The position numbers and the translations under genes are program-made. Shown piece after piece: positions 54,236-64,000 of a stretch of DNA of 64,000 nucleotides. Position 1 is the stretch's first letter; each line of letters begins with the position of its first letter. The DNA comes from Zanthoxylum bungeanum (lineage: Eukaryota > Streptophyta > Magnoliopsida > Sapindales > Rutaceae), in the NCBI GenBank assembly GCA_019454045.1, contig SKCR01036769.1:124001-188000 (forward strand). Reading direction: 5' to 3'. Under the pieces are notes generated by a model. The model saw nothing but the letters and a program-made list of their open reading frames with translations. It was not told the origin of the DNA and did no database searches.

Positions 54236-54660
54236 AAATTGATTGAAGCATGTTCTTGTGAAATTTGATGAATGAGTATGCTTATATGTATGTTAAATGA
54301 CATTATATGAAATCAATTTTATGAAAAATGCATTGGATGATTTTTCCCCAAAATTTCTACCTTGGCCGAATGGGTGTGATAAATTGATTGAAGCATGTTC
54401 TTGTGAAATTTGATGAATAAGTATGCTTGCATGTATATAGAATGATATTACATGGAATCAATTTTATGAAAAATGCATTGGATGATTTTTCCCCAATATA
54501 TTCACCTTGGCCGAATGGCATGATGAAATTGATATAAGCATGTTCTTATGAAATTTGATTAATAAGTATGCTTGCATGTGTATAACATGATGTTATATGG
54601 AATCAATTTCATGAAAATGCATTGGATGATTTTTTTCCCCCAAATCCATGCCTTGGCCGA
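54236..54660. repeat. Leader repeats, ~120-130-bp unit, element E
   Basis: Blocks starting AAATTGAT(T)GAAGCATGTTCTTGTG and ending CCTTGGCCGAATG recur at about 54236, 54380 and 54525, with a partial fourth (CCTTGGCCGAATG near 54650). They are diverged by small indels. Confidence 0.8.
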
Positions 54661-56037
54661 ATGTATTACTACTTGGAGTGGTTTGATATTTTTTGTGTAT
54701 AAGATCATTGGATGACTTAGAACGTGTATGGGACGTAGATTAGTAATTCAATCGGATTGAAATACAAATCGATACACAAAACTCACCTTGGCCGAATACA
54801 TAAGACATGTAATGGAGTTGATTTTTGTTAAAATTAATGTTGGACATTTATTTTGAACAATACATGATTAATAAATTAAATGGGTATTATTGGAATATTT
54901 GGTTTAATATGTTAATCTTGATATTACACTTTAATTAATTGGATTTTAATGTTTGGAATATTAAAATTTAATTAATGGGCTTAATTGGTTAATTGGGCTT
55001 TTAATATTGTATTTGGGCATAATGGGCTTGGTTGGACCAAGTAGATTTGGGCCAAATGGATTGGATCCAATTTGGGCCTAAATCACTCCATTAAGTCCAA
55101 ATATAATATAATGGGCTTTAATAATTTAATTGGGCCTTATGGGCTTGAAATTGGTTTTATGGCACTTAAGGGTGATTCCTTATTTGGGCTTGGTAATTGG
55201 GTATGACCCACATTGACCAAAGCCCAAGCCTTAATAAATCAATTGAAAGCCCATTTGACTCGAATTAAATTAAACATTGGATGTTAGTTGGGCTTTGAGA
55301 CCCAATAGAATTGGATTTAGAATCTAAGTCTTTAAAGCACATTAAAGTGTAAACATTTAATTTGGAATTAAATAATTGAATTAGTATTGAATACGAATTA
55401 AATAAGATTTAATAAGTAGTTCGATATAATTCGCGAATTCGTACCTTGTGTACTTATTCTCAATCGAGTTGGACTCGCGCAAAATCAAACCGTTGTTTGA
55501 ACATTGGATGATCACTTTAACAAAGACTAATTAATTGGATTAGATTGGTTAAAAGCATGTCTTGTTTGAATATATATGTATGTGATGAATGAATAGTGTA
55601 TATCGGATGGATATTAGAAGGGAAAGGGTAATTTTAGAAATTATTGTAAATTTGGAATTTATAAATTGGACCTGCGTGTCCAGCCTTATCTCTTTATCTC
55701 TTTGTATTCTCTTCTCACCTAATTCCCCTCAATGTAAATGAGGTTTCTCTTATTGTATTATGTAATTGGGTAGAAGTAGAATAGTGCTAGCGGGGAGAGG
55801 AAAGGAGTGATTTGTTCTAGGAACAAGTTGTTTATATATCCATCCGCATATCACTATTAATTTACTTTACGCGCTTTATGATGTTTTAGAAGCATGCTTA
55901 AGGGTGTATGATGATGAGACCTAACAAAGATAAATAAATTGGTTGCCAATTACGCGAAAATCCCTCAATTTATATTAAGCGAATATCCTTCCATTGAATG
56001 GTTCTTGTTCAAGATCCGAAGTTGGCATTGGTTTGTT

Positions 56038-56417
56038 TTTGACCAAAGTCAAGACCTTTGTCAATCAAGGATGTACTTGAATCATGAGAGTTTTGTTGCA
56101 TATCGGTGTCTTGTCCAAATCGTGATTTTTATTGGCCAAAGTCAAGATCACTTTTTGTCCAACGACATTGATTACGAACTTTTCTCGTCAATGGGTCCCG
56201 CTTAACTGGAATCATTAGGTTTGTTTTTGGCCAAAGCCAAGGCCTAGTTGATTCAGAGGATATGGTTAGGAAAATGTATTAGATACATTGACATTATACA
56301 TATGTTTTCGGACTTGGATGTCCACCTAACCGGATCTAGGAATTGGATGAGATCCAATTGATCATGGAGATCTACCTATGTTAAATAGCATACAATTTTT
56401 ATTGGCCAAAGTCAAGG
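56038..56417 (+). repeat. Four spaced copies of the leader motif (E)
   Basis: TTGACCAAAGTCAAGACC (56038), TTGGCCAAAGTCAAGATC (56132), TTGGCCAAAGCCAAGGCC (56226) and TTGGCCAAAGTCAAGG (56402). Matching copies lie in the leader of F. The spacing is about 95, 95 and 175 bp. Confidence 0.85.
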
Positions 56418-56680
56418 TTGTGTGTTATTTAACGGGATCCTAGCCCACTAGGAAATTCGATTTCCCGAGTTCTCTACAGAGGGTTAGAAACTTGAAGAAA
56501 ATAGTGGGAGGCTATTATTGAATTTGCAATTTCATTCAGATATTAGCCTTACGCGTCTTTCAAAATTATTTCGTCAATATTTTAAATAATTAGTTGGACT
56601 AATATATTGTTATTTTTATATGTAACAGTTTGACTGTACCCATAACATCGTTGACTTTATAGTTGGACTATAGTGTCAAG

Positions 56681-58651
56681 ATGACTGGCAAAGGTAATAT
56701 CCGCGACATAATCATGGGCGATAATGTCTTCAAAGGGACAAACTTTGCCGACTGGGAAATGAACCTCAAGATAGTGCTTGGGGCTGAGAGGATACTGTAT
56801 ACTATTCAGAGACCTCTCCCGCCTAAACCCACTGAGCCACTGGAGCTAGAGTTATGGAAAACTCATAGTGATGATTGTGACCAAGCTCAGTCAGTTATGC
56901 TAGCTGCAATGACTCAGCATTTCAGACGCCAGAATAGGGACTTGGATCCCTATAACATGATGGCAAGATTGCGTGATCTTCACCGCACCAATAAGCGGAT
57001 GAAGAGGTACGAGCTAGTAAGGAAACTCTTCCGCTCCCGGATGACAGATGGCGCATCAGTTGAAGCCCATGGGGCTCAAATGATTGCCGATATTGATGAG
57101 TTGGCCAATATGGGAATAGTCTTGGAGGCTGATCTGACTATAGATATGATCTTGCAGTCACTTCCTGATACTTGGAAACAAATCATAGTCAACTACAAGT
57201 TGATGGATACTGACGACACTCTTGGAGAGTTGTTGTCTGTGCTGAAGGAGTCCGAAAAGGAACTCCTAAAGGGGAGCAAGCGCGAGGCGCATTTAGCATT
57301 GACCTCTCATGCGCCAAAGGGTGGCCCCAAGGCAATTGGAGGTGCAAGGAAGAAGAAGTTCAAGAAGAAGGGTAAAGGCAAGTTGACAGTGGCTTCTAGG
57401 AAGCCAAAGGACAAATCTCGCGACATCTGCCTCAACTGCGGCAAGAGGGGTCACTGGAAACGTGACTGCCGAATGAGCATTGTGCAGAGGGAGGATATCA
57501 AGGCTGGCAAGGCCATTGCCTCTGGTATGTTTGTTATTGAGATAAATATGAATACTTCTAGTTTTAAAAATTGGATTTTTGATTCTGGTTGTGGTGCTCA
57601 TATTTGTACTGATGTGCAGGATCTGCATGATAGCAGGGTGCTGGCATCAGGGGAGATGGATCTACGGGTCGGAAACGGAACACCAGTTGCTGTTTTGGCC
57701 GTAGGCACTTTTGTTTTAGTACTGCCCTCAGGGCATGAACTTAAACTTTTGAACTGTTATTTTGTTCCTAGTTTAACTAGGAATATTATATCTGTATCCT
57801 TGTTAACCCAGCAGGGTTACACTTTTGTATTCAGGAACACAGGGTGTTATTTATATAAAAATGATGCAGAAATTTGCACAGCTGTTGCAAATAACGGTCT
57901 TTATATTTTGAATATAAATGAATCTCCTAAAATGACAAACAAAAGGCTCAAAAGGAGTAATCTAAAAGATGAAGCTTATATGTGGCATTGTCGTCTAGGA
58001 CACATCAACAAGACTCGCATATCCACACTTTCAAAGAGTGGGTACTTGGACGAATTTGATCCCAATTCATATGACGTCTGCGAATCTTGTCTTTTAGGCA
58101 AAATGCCTAAATCACCTTTTAGCGGTAAAGGTGAACGTGCCACAGAACTGTTAGCTCTCGTTCATACTGACGTATGCGGGCCCATGTCTAGCCAGGCTAG
58201 AGGTGGATTTCACTACTTCGTAACCTTTACAGATGATGCATCTCGTTACGGTTATGTGTATCTTATGAGACACAAGTCGGAAACTTTTGAGAAATTCAAA
58301 GAGTTTCGACACGAAGTGGAGAAACAAACAGGGATGAGTATCAAGACATTACGGTCAGACCGTGGTGGCGAATACTTAAGTTATGAGTTTCAAGATTACT
58401 TGAAAGAATATGGTATTCTTTCACAGTGGACTCCTCCTGGAACACCGCAATTAAACGGTGTGTCCGAACGGAGAAACCGCACCTTGTTGGACATGGTAAG
58501 GTCAATGATGAGTCGCACTGAGCTACCAATATCCTTCTGGGGATACGCATTAAACAGTGCTATACTTATTTTGAATAAGGTACCGTCGAAGTCTGTTGAA
58601 CAGACTCCATATGAGATATGGACAGGAAGGAAACCGGTTTCTCTTTCCTGA
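56681..58651 (+). pseudogene. Gag-protease-integrase of element E
   Basis: ATG at 56681 opens about 656 codons. Gag is residues 1-240; the zinc knuckle C-L-N-C-G-K-R-G-H-W-K-R-D-C is at residue 250; the protease motif D-S-G-C-G-A-H is at residue 301; the integrase zinc domain (H-C-R-L-G-H; C-E-S-C) begins near residue 436. The catalytic core has D at about 497 (H-T-D-V-C-G-P), D at 560 (R-S-D-R-G-G-E-Y) and E at 596 (G-V-S-E-R-R-N-R-T), the expected D-35-E spacing. The frame ends at TGA 58649 by a one-base shift in a TTTCTCTTTCC stretch; the true pol frame continues from 58618. The upstream TTG in the same frame is not the start. Confidence 0.93.
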
Positions 58652-59112
58652 AGATTTGGGGATGCTGGGCATATGTTAAACGTTTGGAAGGTACCAAACT
58701 TGAACCCAAATCTGATAAATGCCTTTTCGTTGGATATCCTAGGGAAACCAAAGGATATTACTTCTATCACCCACAAGAGAACAAAGTATTTGTTGCTCTA
58801 CAAGCATTTTTCCTTGAGAAGGATTTTATAAATGCAGTGGTAAGTGGGAGGAAAGTAGAACTCGATGAAGATCGTAGTGATACTGTTCCTGGCAATGAAT
58901 CAACGACGGAACAAGAACAGACCGTCCGGGATGAGTCTGTACCACAAACTTCACACATACACAAGGACCGCGTAGGTCGGAGAGAGTCAGAACAGTACCT
59001 GAGAGGTATGGGTTCCTGATCTCACCTCATGTAGATATTAATCTTATTGAGGATAATGAGCCGGCTACGTATGAGGAAGCGATACAAAATATCGATTCCG
59101 CTTTATGGCAAG
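58618..59112 (+). pseudogene. Integrase C-terminal and RT linker of element E
   Basis: Frame-shifted continuation: G-F-S-F-L-K-I-W-G-C, V-G-Y-P-R-E-T-K-G-Y-Y-F, F-L-E-K-D-F, then an acidic linker. A further one-base shift near 58980 leads to P-E-R-Y-G-F-L-I and E-A-I-Q-N-I-D-S-A-L-W-Q-E, and another near 59112 to the RT start. It matches copia pol in order. Confidence 0.9.
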
Positions 59113-59824
59113 AGCCATGAAGTCCGAGATGGATTCCATGTACGCCAACCAAGTTTGGACACTGGTTGATGCACCAGAAGGCGTAAAGCCTATTGGATGC
59201 AGATGGATCTTCAAGAAGAAGACCGACATGGATGGCAACGTACAAACGTACAAAGCTAGGCTTGTAGCGAAGGGGTATCGTCAACAATATGGTATTGATT
59301 ATGACGAAACCTTCTCACCCGTTGCCATGATTAAATCCATTCGGATAATGCTTGCAATAGCTGCATATTTCGACTTCGAGATATGGCAGATGGACGTTAA
59401 AACCGCTTTCCTTAACGGAAACCTTTTGGAGGATGTTTATATGCAACAGCCTGACGGTTTTATCGTACCAAGACTTGCAAACAAGGTTTGCAAGTTAAAT
59501 CGATCCATTTATGGATTGAAGCAAGCATCACGGTCATGGAATCAGCGTTTTGATGAGATCATAAAGGAATATGATTTCGTGCAAAACGCAGATGACCCTT
59601 GTGTATACAAGAAGGTTAGTGGGAGAGCACTTACTTTTATTGTCCTTTATGTCGACGACGTATTGCTTATAGGCAATGACATTCCCATGCTAACGTCGGT
59701 GAAAGCTTGGCTTTCATTAAAATTCTCCATGAAAGATCTGGGAGAAGCAGCCTTTATTCTTGGAATAAAGATCTACAGGGATAGATCTAGAAAGCTGCTT
59801 GGACTCTCCCAGTACATACATTGA
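59105..59824 (+). pseudogene. Reverse transcriptase of element E
   Basis: Copia RT from A-M-K-S-E-M-D-S-M through C-R-W-I-F-K-K-K, K-A-R-L-V-A-K-G-Y, M-D-V-K-T-A-F-L-N-G, Y-G-L-K-Q-A-S-R, to the active site Y-V-D-D-V-L-L-I-G (59648-59659). 239 codons are open. The frame ends at 59824 by a one-base loss at L-S-Q-(x)-Y-I. It is broken upstream and downstream but intact across the catalytic core. Confidence 0.92.
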
Positions 59825-60615
59825 TAAAGTGTTGAAGAGATTCAACATGGAACAATCCAAGAGGGGATTGGTTCCAATGGTACGTGGTACCTCTCTGTCT
59901 AAGGACATGTGTCCTAAGACTCAGGAAGAGAGAGACCACATGAGTCGGATACCGTTCGCCTCGGCAGTCGGATCGATCATGTATGCCATGATATGTACAC
60001 GACCTGATGTCTCATATGCTTTGAGCATGTGCAGTCGCTATCAGGCCGATCCAGGTGAAGGTCACTGGATAGCAGTTAAGAATATCCTTAAGTATCTTAA
60101 ACGAACTAAGGATGCTTTCTTAATTTATGGAGGTGGAGAACTTGCGGTATCTGGGTATACCGATGCAAGTTTCCAAACCGACAAGGATGACTACAAGTCG
60201 CAATCCGGGTACATTTTTTGTTGAATAACGGAGCAGTGAGCTGGAAATCTTCCAAGCAAGATACTGTTGCCGATTCAACAACAGAAGCGGAGTACATCGC
60301 TGCATCTGAAGCAGCAAAGGAGGCAGTTTGGATCCGAAAGTTCCTAATGGATTAGGAGTAGTTCCGTTAGCAGCAGAGCCCGTTCCATTGTATTGTGACA
60401 ATAACGGGGCTATAGCACAGGCTAAGGAACCAAGGTCTCATCAACGGTCCAAGCATGTTCTTCGACGTTACCATCTGATTCGGGAGATTATACATCGTGG
60501 CGATGTAAAAGTCGAGAAGGTCACATCAGATGACAACATTGCAGATCCGCTGACGAAGGCTGTCTTCAGCAAGTTTTTGAACGACACATACATAGTTCGG
60601 GTATTAGATGCTTGA
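59825..60615 (+). pseudogene. RT C-terminal and RNase H of element E
   Basis: Pieces in shifting frames: Y-I-D-K-V-L-K-R-F, G-S-I-M-Y-A-M-I-C-T-R-P-D (RT tail), V-S-G-Y-T-D-A-S-F (RNase H first Asp), S-G-Y-I-F-C, then a shift near 60222; W-K-S-S-K-Q-D and T-E-A-E-Y-I-A (Glu), a shift near 60350; Y-C-D-N-N-G-A-I-A, S-K-H-V and D-N-I-A-D-P-L-T-K. All RNase H acidic residues are present, separated by two one-base shifts. It ends at TGA 60613. Confidence 0.9.
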
Positions 60616-60632
60616 GTGACTGGCTATAGGCC

Positions 60633-60643
60633 AAGTGGGAGAT
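60633..60643 (+). other. Polypurine tract of element E
   Basis: AAGTGGGAGAT directly before the LTR start TGTTAGAC; the standard copia plus-strand primer. Confidence 0.9.
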
Positions 60644-62618
60644 TGTTAGACATTATGTCCCATAGCGTCACTGTTTGTAAATGATATTGTATTATTGTAC
60701 AAAATTAACTATGTGATAATGAAATTGCCTTTTGCCGTTTTGTAAATTTATTTACTTTGACTTGTAAATGGCGAAAGTCCATATGATTAGTACCTGGACT
60801 GAGAATGATATGAGACAGTATCAGTCCCCAAAGGTTTAATCATTAAATATCCCTAGTCGTAGTATTATCGAGACTGGACATCGATAATGCGGAATAGACT
60901 AGTATTGCGCTTGTGCACGTTGTGAGGGCACGACGGCATAGTTCTCATATATTTAAGTATTGGATACTTATGCAAGTGCGATAGGAGGTTGTGTTTTACC
61001 GATGGTACGGAAAACAGCTTCGCTCTGGATAGACCCCGCGGAATCCCATTGGTAGTATGTCTGCGTGTCTATGGGAGGCCGCATCAGGGTAGGTGTATAT
61101 GGTCTTAACCTGAGACTTACATCGCTAGTACTTGCGACAATCGGTAAACTTTAGTTTTGGTGGTTGGGGACCTTAACCGGTTCTGTGTACACCTCTTCTG
61201 GGTTTATCGAGAATCGTAGTGTACTGGATGTGATGTCAAGATGGAAGTATCGCTTCAGACATATGGAGGTGATGATCACGCAGGACACAGAACTAGTACT
61301 CTATAAAAGGTTGCAACCGTCGGGACAATATGACAAGGTCAGGATTGTCCGATTTAAAGAGACTAGTTGCTTGATGTCCGATATATGTTTCGTACGGGGC
61401 AGACACATCTCCAGCCCCAGGCCTAGCATGTGACCATCCGATACTGGATCGATGTACGCAATACTACGGTATACTACGCCTGATACAGATCTTATATTCC
61501 TATAAGAATATTTCTGGAGAATTGGGTAGGCATGGCGCTTTGCTAGAAGCCAACCTTGTCTTGTAAATCGGTAAAGACGTAGTACGAGGTACGTACGTGT
61601 TCGGATTATCCGACGACCGTATTTACTGCCAAAATATCCGGAGATCTCTTGGGTCGCTTCCTGAAGATTCACCTATGATATTTGATTCGGACTTAATTAA
61701 TCTTGGATTAATTGCGGAGAAACTTTATCTTGGATAAAGTGCCTTATTTAGAGAGAGAACGATTAATTTGGAATTAATCGATAAAATTATTATATTCGAT
61801 ATAATAATCGAAATTCGATTTCGACGCGAAATTAAAATTAGATTTTAATTCGGGCATACGAGTTAATTTAGAATTAATTCGTAAGCGACGTAAATAATAA
61901 TTTCGCTAGGAGCGATTATTTATTTAAATCCGATTTAATTAACGTCGCGACGCTAGCTCGGTATTTCGGAAATATCGAACCCGAACGCGTGAGTGGACGT
62001 GGGCCCACTTTCATTGGGAAACGTGTGGGGCCCACATGACACTTGTCATTATATGCATTATTTTATTGATAAGGCATTGCATGTTAATAGTGTACAAAAC
62101 ACTCTAAGGCATTGCATGGTGATAGTGTGCATTTCACTCAAAGGCTTTGCATGGAGTTTGAGTGTTTGACACTCTAAGCCATTGCATGGTTTATGTCATA
62201 GATTTATTATTAATTTAATAAATTATAACATAAATATAAATTGATTTTTGGTATACAAAGATTAATTAATCAAGACTTTACACAAAATTCTCTCTTCTCT
62301 CTCAAATTGCCGAGAACTCCATTGACAAGGGCAAGGAAGATTTGATCTTCCATTTCTCCATTTTTGCTAGCACAAGCAAGGAATCAAAAGAGGTGATAGG
62401 GAAACCATCAAAGAGCTTGGAATACAAAAGCTTGGAGCTTCAAGTCTTCTTCCTCCTCTTGGCCGAATCCTCCACCACTTGGAGCTTCTACCATTTGATC
62501 ATCTACTTCATCACAAGGCATTGTAAGTATGATTCCGCCATACTTCATGTTTAATATATTCTTTTTATAGTATTTCACATGCTTAATCTTTGTTTGGGAC
62601 ATATTATAGAAACCAACA
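60644..62618 (+). repeat. 3' LTR of element E (1975 bp)
   Basis: The pair of 52207-54180. Differences seen by eye: GACTTGTAAATG (GACTTATAAATG in the 5' copy), GTGATGTCAAG, AATTTAGAATT, CTAGCTCGG, TTGGGAAACG, GGTATACAA, AAGACTTTA, and small changes near 62350 and 62555. Confidence 0.96.
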
Positions 62619-62623
62619 GAAAC
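62619..62623. repeat. Target site duplication of element E, right copy
   Basis: GAAAC, the partner of 52202-52206. Confidence 0.95.
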
Positions 62624-63290
62624 CTGAGTAGTTATCGAGGTGACTAGTTGGAGAGGAGATGATGTATAGTGAATGACCGTTACCTGGAAGTCCACCCTGA
62701 TTTACTGATGCTATGATATATGATATGGTTGGAAATAAAGAAAAAAGTCTCTGAAATAAAAAAAAAAAAAAAAGAAAAGAAGAAAAAAATAGACCACCTA
62801 TAACCGATAAGTGTGAAGCTACCCATAGGCGAGTATTAGGACCACGATGAGGAGAAATGCTACCTTAAAGGGTAGGGGTGTCAAAAAGAAAGAAAAGAAA
62901 GAAAAGAAAGAAAGAAAAGAAAAAAAGAAAATCCAAAATGAAAAGAAAGAGACAAAAAGAAAAAGATTGAAAACCATATCATGTTGAGTATGTAAAGTAA
63001 TCACAGAATGTGATTAAGACATCCAGGTTGGTTAGACCCACTGTTCGATTCTCTGAAATGAAATCACCAAGTTGGCTTACTAAAGGACTAAGCTGCGAAA
63101 GAGCCTTAGCACACACACACTAAGAGTCTAGTTCAAATCACCAATTCAGACAATCGAAATTGAGTGTATCAAGTACTTTGAAGGTTCTCTGGTTTCGACA
63201 CGAAGCATTCGTTTTAAGGACGAGAATATGTTTAGCTATTAAGATTGTCTCGAGGAGAGCAATATATTATGTTGAAATAAATCATTTGCA
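62624..63290 (+). other. D2 non-coding region after element E
   Basis: Resumes D2 sequence. Contains A-rich tracts (62756-62790) and an AAAGAAAAG-rich stretch (62880-62965), with a motif ACCGATAAGTGTGAAGCTA (62802) like CGATAAGTGCGAGACAC at 52109, on the other side of E. No gene is seen; short frames reflect low complexity. Confidence 0.55.
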
Positions 63291-64000
63291 TCATTATCAG
63301 TCTTTGCCAGGTATGGCACCTTGCGGGTTGAGGCCCACATCACTATCAGTCTTACCGGGTATGGCACTCTCTAGGGGCGAGGCCCACATCATATCAGTCT
63401 TTGCCAGGTATGGCACTCTGCGGGTTGAGGCCCACGTCACTATCAGTCTTTGCCGGGTATGGCACTTTGGGGGGCGAGGCCCACATCTTTGTCAGAATCA
63501 GTTTGTCCGGGTATAGCACTCTGGGGGCAAGGCCCACATCTTTATCAGGATCAGCCCGGCCGGGTATGGCACTCTATGGGCGAGGCCCACATCTTTGTCA
63601 GAATCAGTTTTGCCGAGTGCAGTACTTCGGGTATGGAGACACAGCATCAATTTACCGGGTATGACACTCCGAGTATATACAATATCAGTTTTGAGGGTTG
63701 GTAATCCGAGAGAATGGAGCAGAGTCCGAGAATGAACAAACCGAGAATGGAATGCGGTTCGGGAATGGACCATCCCATACAGTATAGTTCGGGAATGAAC
63801 CATTACATCAGCATCAACATCAGTTTTGAGGATGAGTCCAGGGCCGAGGCCCACATCATTATCAGTCTGGGGGCGAGGCCCATATCAGTATCAGTTTGGG
63901 GCGAGGCCCACATCAGTCTGGGGGCGAGGCCCACATCAGTTTAGGGCGAGGCTCCACATTCATATCAGTTTGGGGCGAGGCCCATATCAGTTTGGGGCGA
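63290..64000. repeat. Tandem array, ~60-bp then ~30-bp units, in D2
   Basis: Units contain TGCCGGGTATGGCACTC and GGCGAGGCCCACATC, preceded by TCAGTCTT/TCAGTTT. From 63290 to 63660 the period is about 60 bp; from 63840 the units shorten to about 30 bp (TCAGTTTGGGGCGAGGCCCA), running past the window end. Between 63660 and 63840 variant units contain GGGAATGGACCAT/GGGAATGAACCAT. The overlapping plus-strand frames here are repeat translations. Confidence 0.88.

Larger units (their letters stand above)
54196..56680 (+). other. Long 5' leader of element E
   Basis: 2.5 kb without a coding frame. It holds near-identical repeats around 54240-54660 (GCATGTTCTTGTGAAATTTG followed by CATTGGATGATTTTTCCCC, three to four copies of about 120-130 bp), a GGGCTTAATTGGGCTTT-rich stretch (54960-55270), and four spaced TTGGCCAAAGTCAAG motifs. 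Long structured leaders are usual for large plant copia elements and may serve packaging or translation control. Confidence 0.75.
52207..62618 (+). mobile_element. Copia element E, full-length and young (10.4 kb)
   Basis: LTRs of 1974 and 1975 bp, a perfect GAAAC duplication, tRNA-Met-like primer site, 2.5-kb leader, gag-protease-integrase-RT-RNase H in copia order, and polypurine tract. The LTRs differ by roughly ten sites including indels (about 0.5%), so insertion is recent. The coding region nevertheless carries about six apparent one-base losses. The long LTRs and leader resemble the Angela/Tork group, but I have not proved the lineage. It sits inside D2. The older relative F lies at the other end of the window. 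Confidence 0.95.
46196..64000 (+). mobile_element. Gypsy element D2, deleted, carrying a host-gene copy, interrupted by E
   Basis: Starts with a 2.83-kb LTR inside the integrase end of B. It continues with a primer site, a leader, a very short gag-start/integrase-end remnant, a non-coding stretch, a LOG-like pseudogene, then copia element E (52207-62618), and resumes at 62624 with A-rich sequence and a tandem array to the window end. The 3' LTR is beyond the window, so its length and target duplication (CTACC expected) cannot be checked. LTR family D also gave solo LTR D1. Confidence 0.85.

Noticed and set aside
54181..56680. Possible env-like or extra gene in the E leader
   Set aside because: No frame of useful length exists; only repeats and a spaced motif are present.
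63160..63944. Five overlapping frames rich in Gly/Pro/His
   Set aside because: They are translations of a tandem array with no stable frame.

Overview
The window is repeat-rich nuclear DNA of a flowering plant, probably a eudicot. It is AT-rich and almost entirely built from LTR retrotransposons inserted into one another, plus one CACTA-like DNA transposon. I see no intact host gene, no rRNA or tRNA gene, no CRISPR array and no bacterial-style operon. The assignment to a plant rests on plant-specific families: Ty1/copia and Tat-type Ty3/gypsy elements with two RNase H domains, antisense extra ORFs of the plant mobile domain and gypsy-type (PF04195-like) classes, and a LOG-like cytokinin gene copy. 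Element names A-G are mine.

Left part (160-14496): element F is an old copia element on the minus strand. Its 3' LTR is 160-2441, its interior has no open frames, its primer site is near 13850, and its 5' LTR is cut off at 14496. Two solo LTRs sit inside it, each with a perfect 5-bp target duplication: D1 (3672-7031, GGAAT) and G (8211-10601, ATAAA). Next come a 1.2-kb direct repeat (14494-15652 and 15845-17070) and a CACTA-like transposon (16761-20561, 3-bp duplication TGA). The second repeat copy contains the transposon's 5' end.

Middle part (20690-46195): two Tat-lineage gypsy elements of one family lie head to head. Element A (minus, 20690-30326) has gag, protease, a gutted RT, two RNase H domains and a truncated integrase. 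On the opposite strand, between pol and the 3' LTR, it carries a plant-mobile-domain reading frame. Element B (plus, from 30465) is split in gag by element C (31974-40611, duplication ATTTC). C is a minus-strand gypsy element lacking gag, PR and RT; it carries aRNase H, integrase, two strong tandem arrays and a four-exon antisense ORF of the gypsy-type transposon family. Element A preserves the empty site for C. B resumes at 40612 and is cut at 46196 by D2.

Right part (46196-64000): D2 is a gypsy element with a 2.8-kb LTR. Its coding region has collapsed to a short gag-start/integrase-end fusion, and downstream it carries a sense-oriented, intronless LOG-like pseudogene. Copia element E (52207-62618, duplication GAAAC, LTRs about 99.5% identical) is inserted in D2. 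D2 then continues to the window end with A-rich sequence and a long tandem array.

Inferred order of events: F is oldest; A and B are next, then C (LTRs roughly 3% different) and D2; E is youngest. No element in the window appears able to make a full set of proteins. E is the nearest, broken by about six apparent one-base frameshifts.
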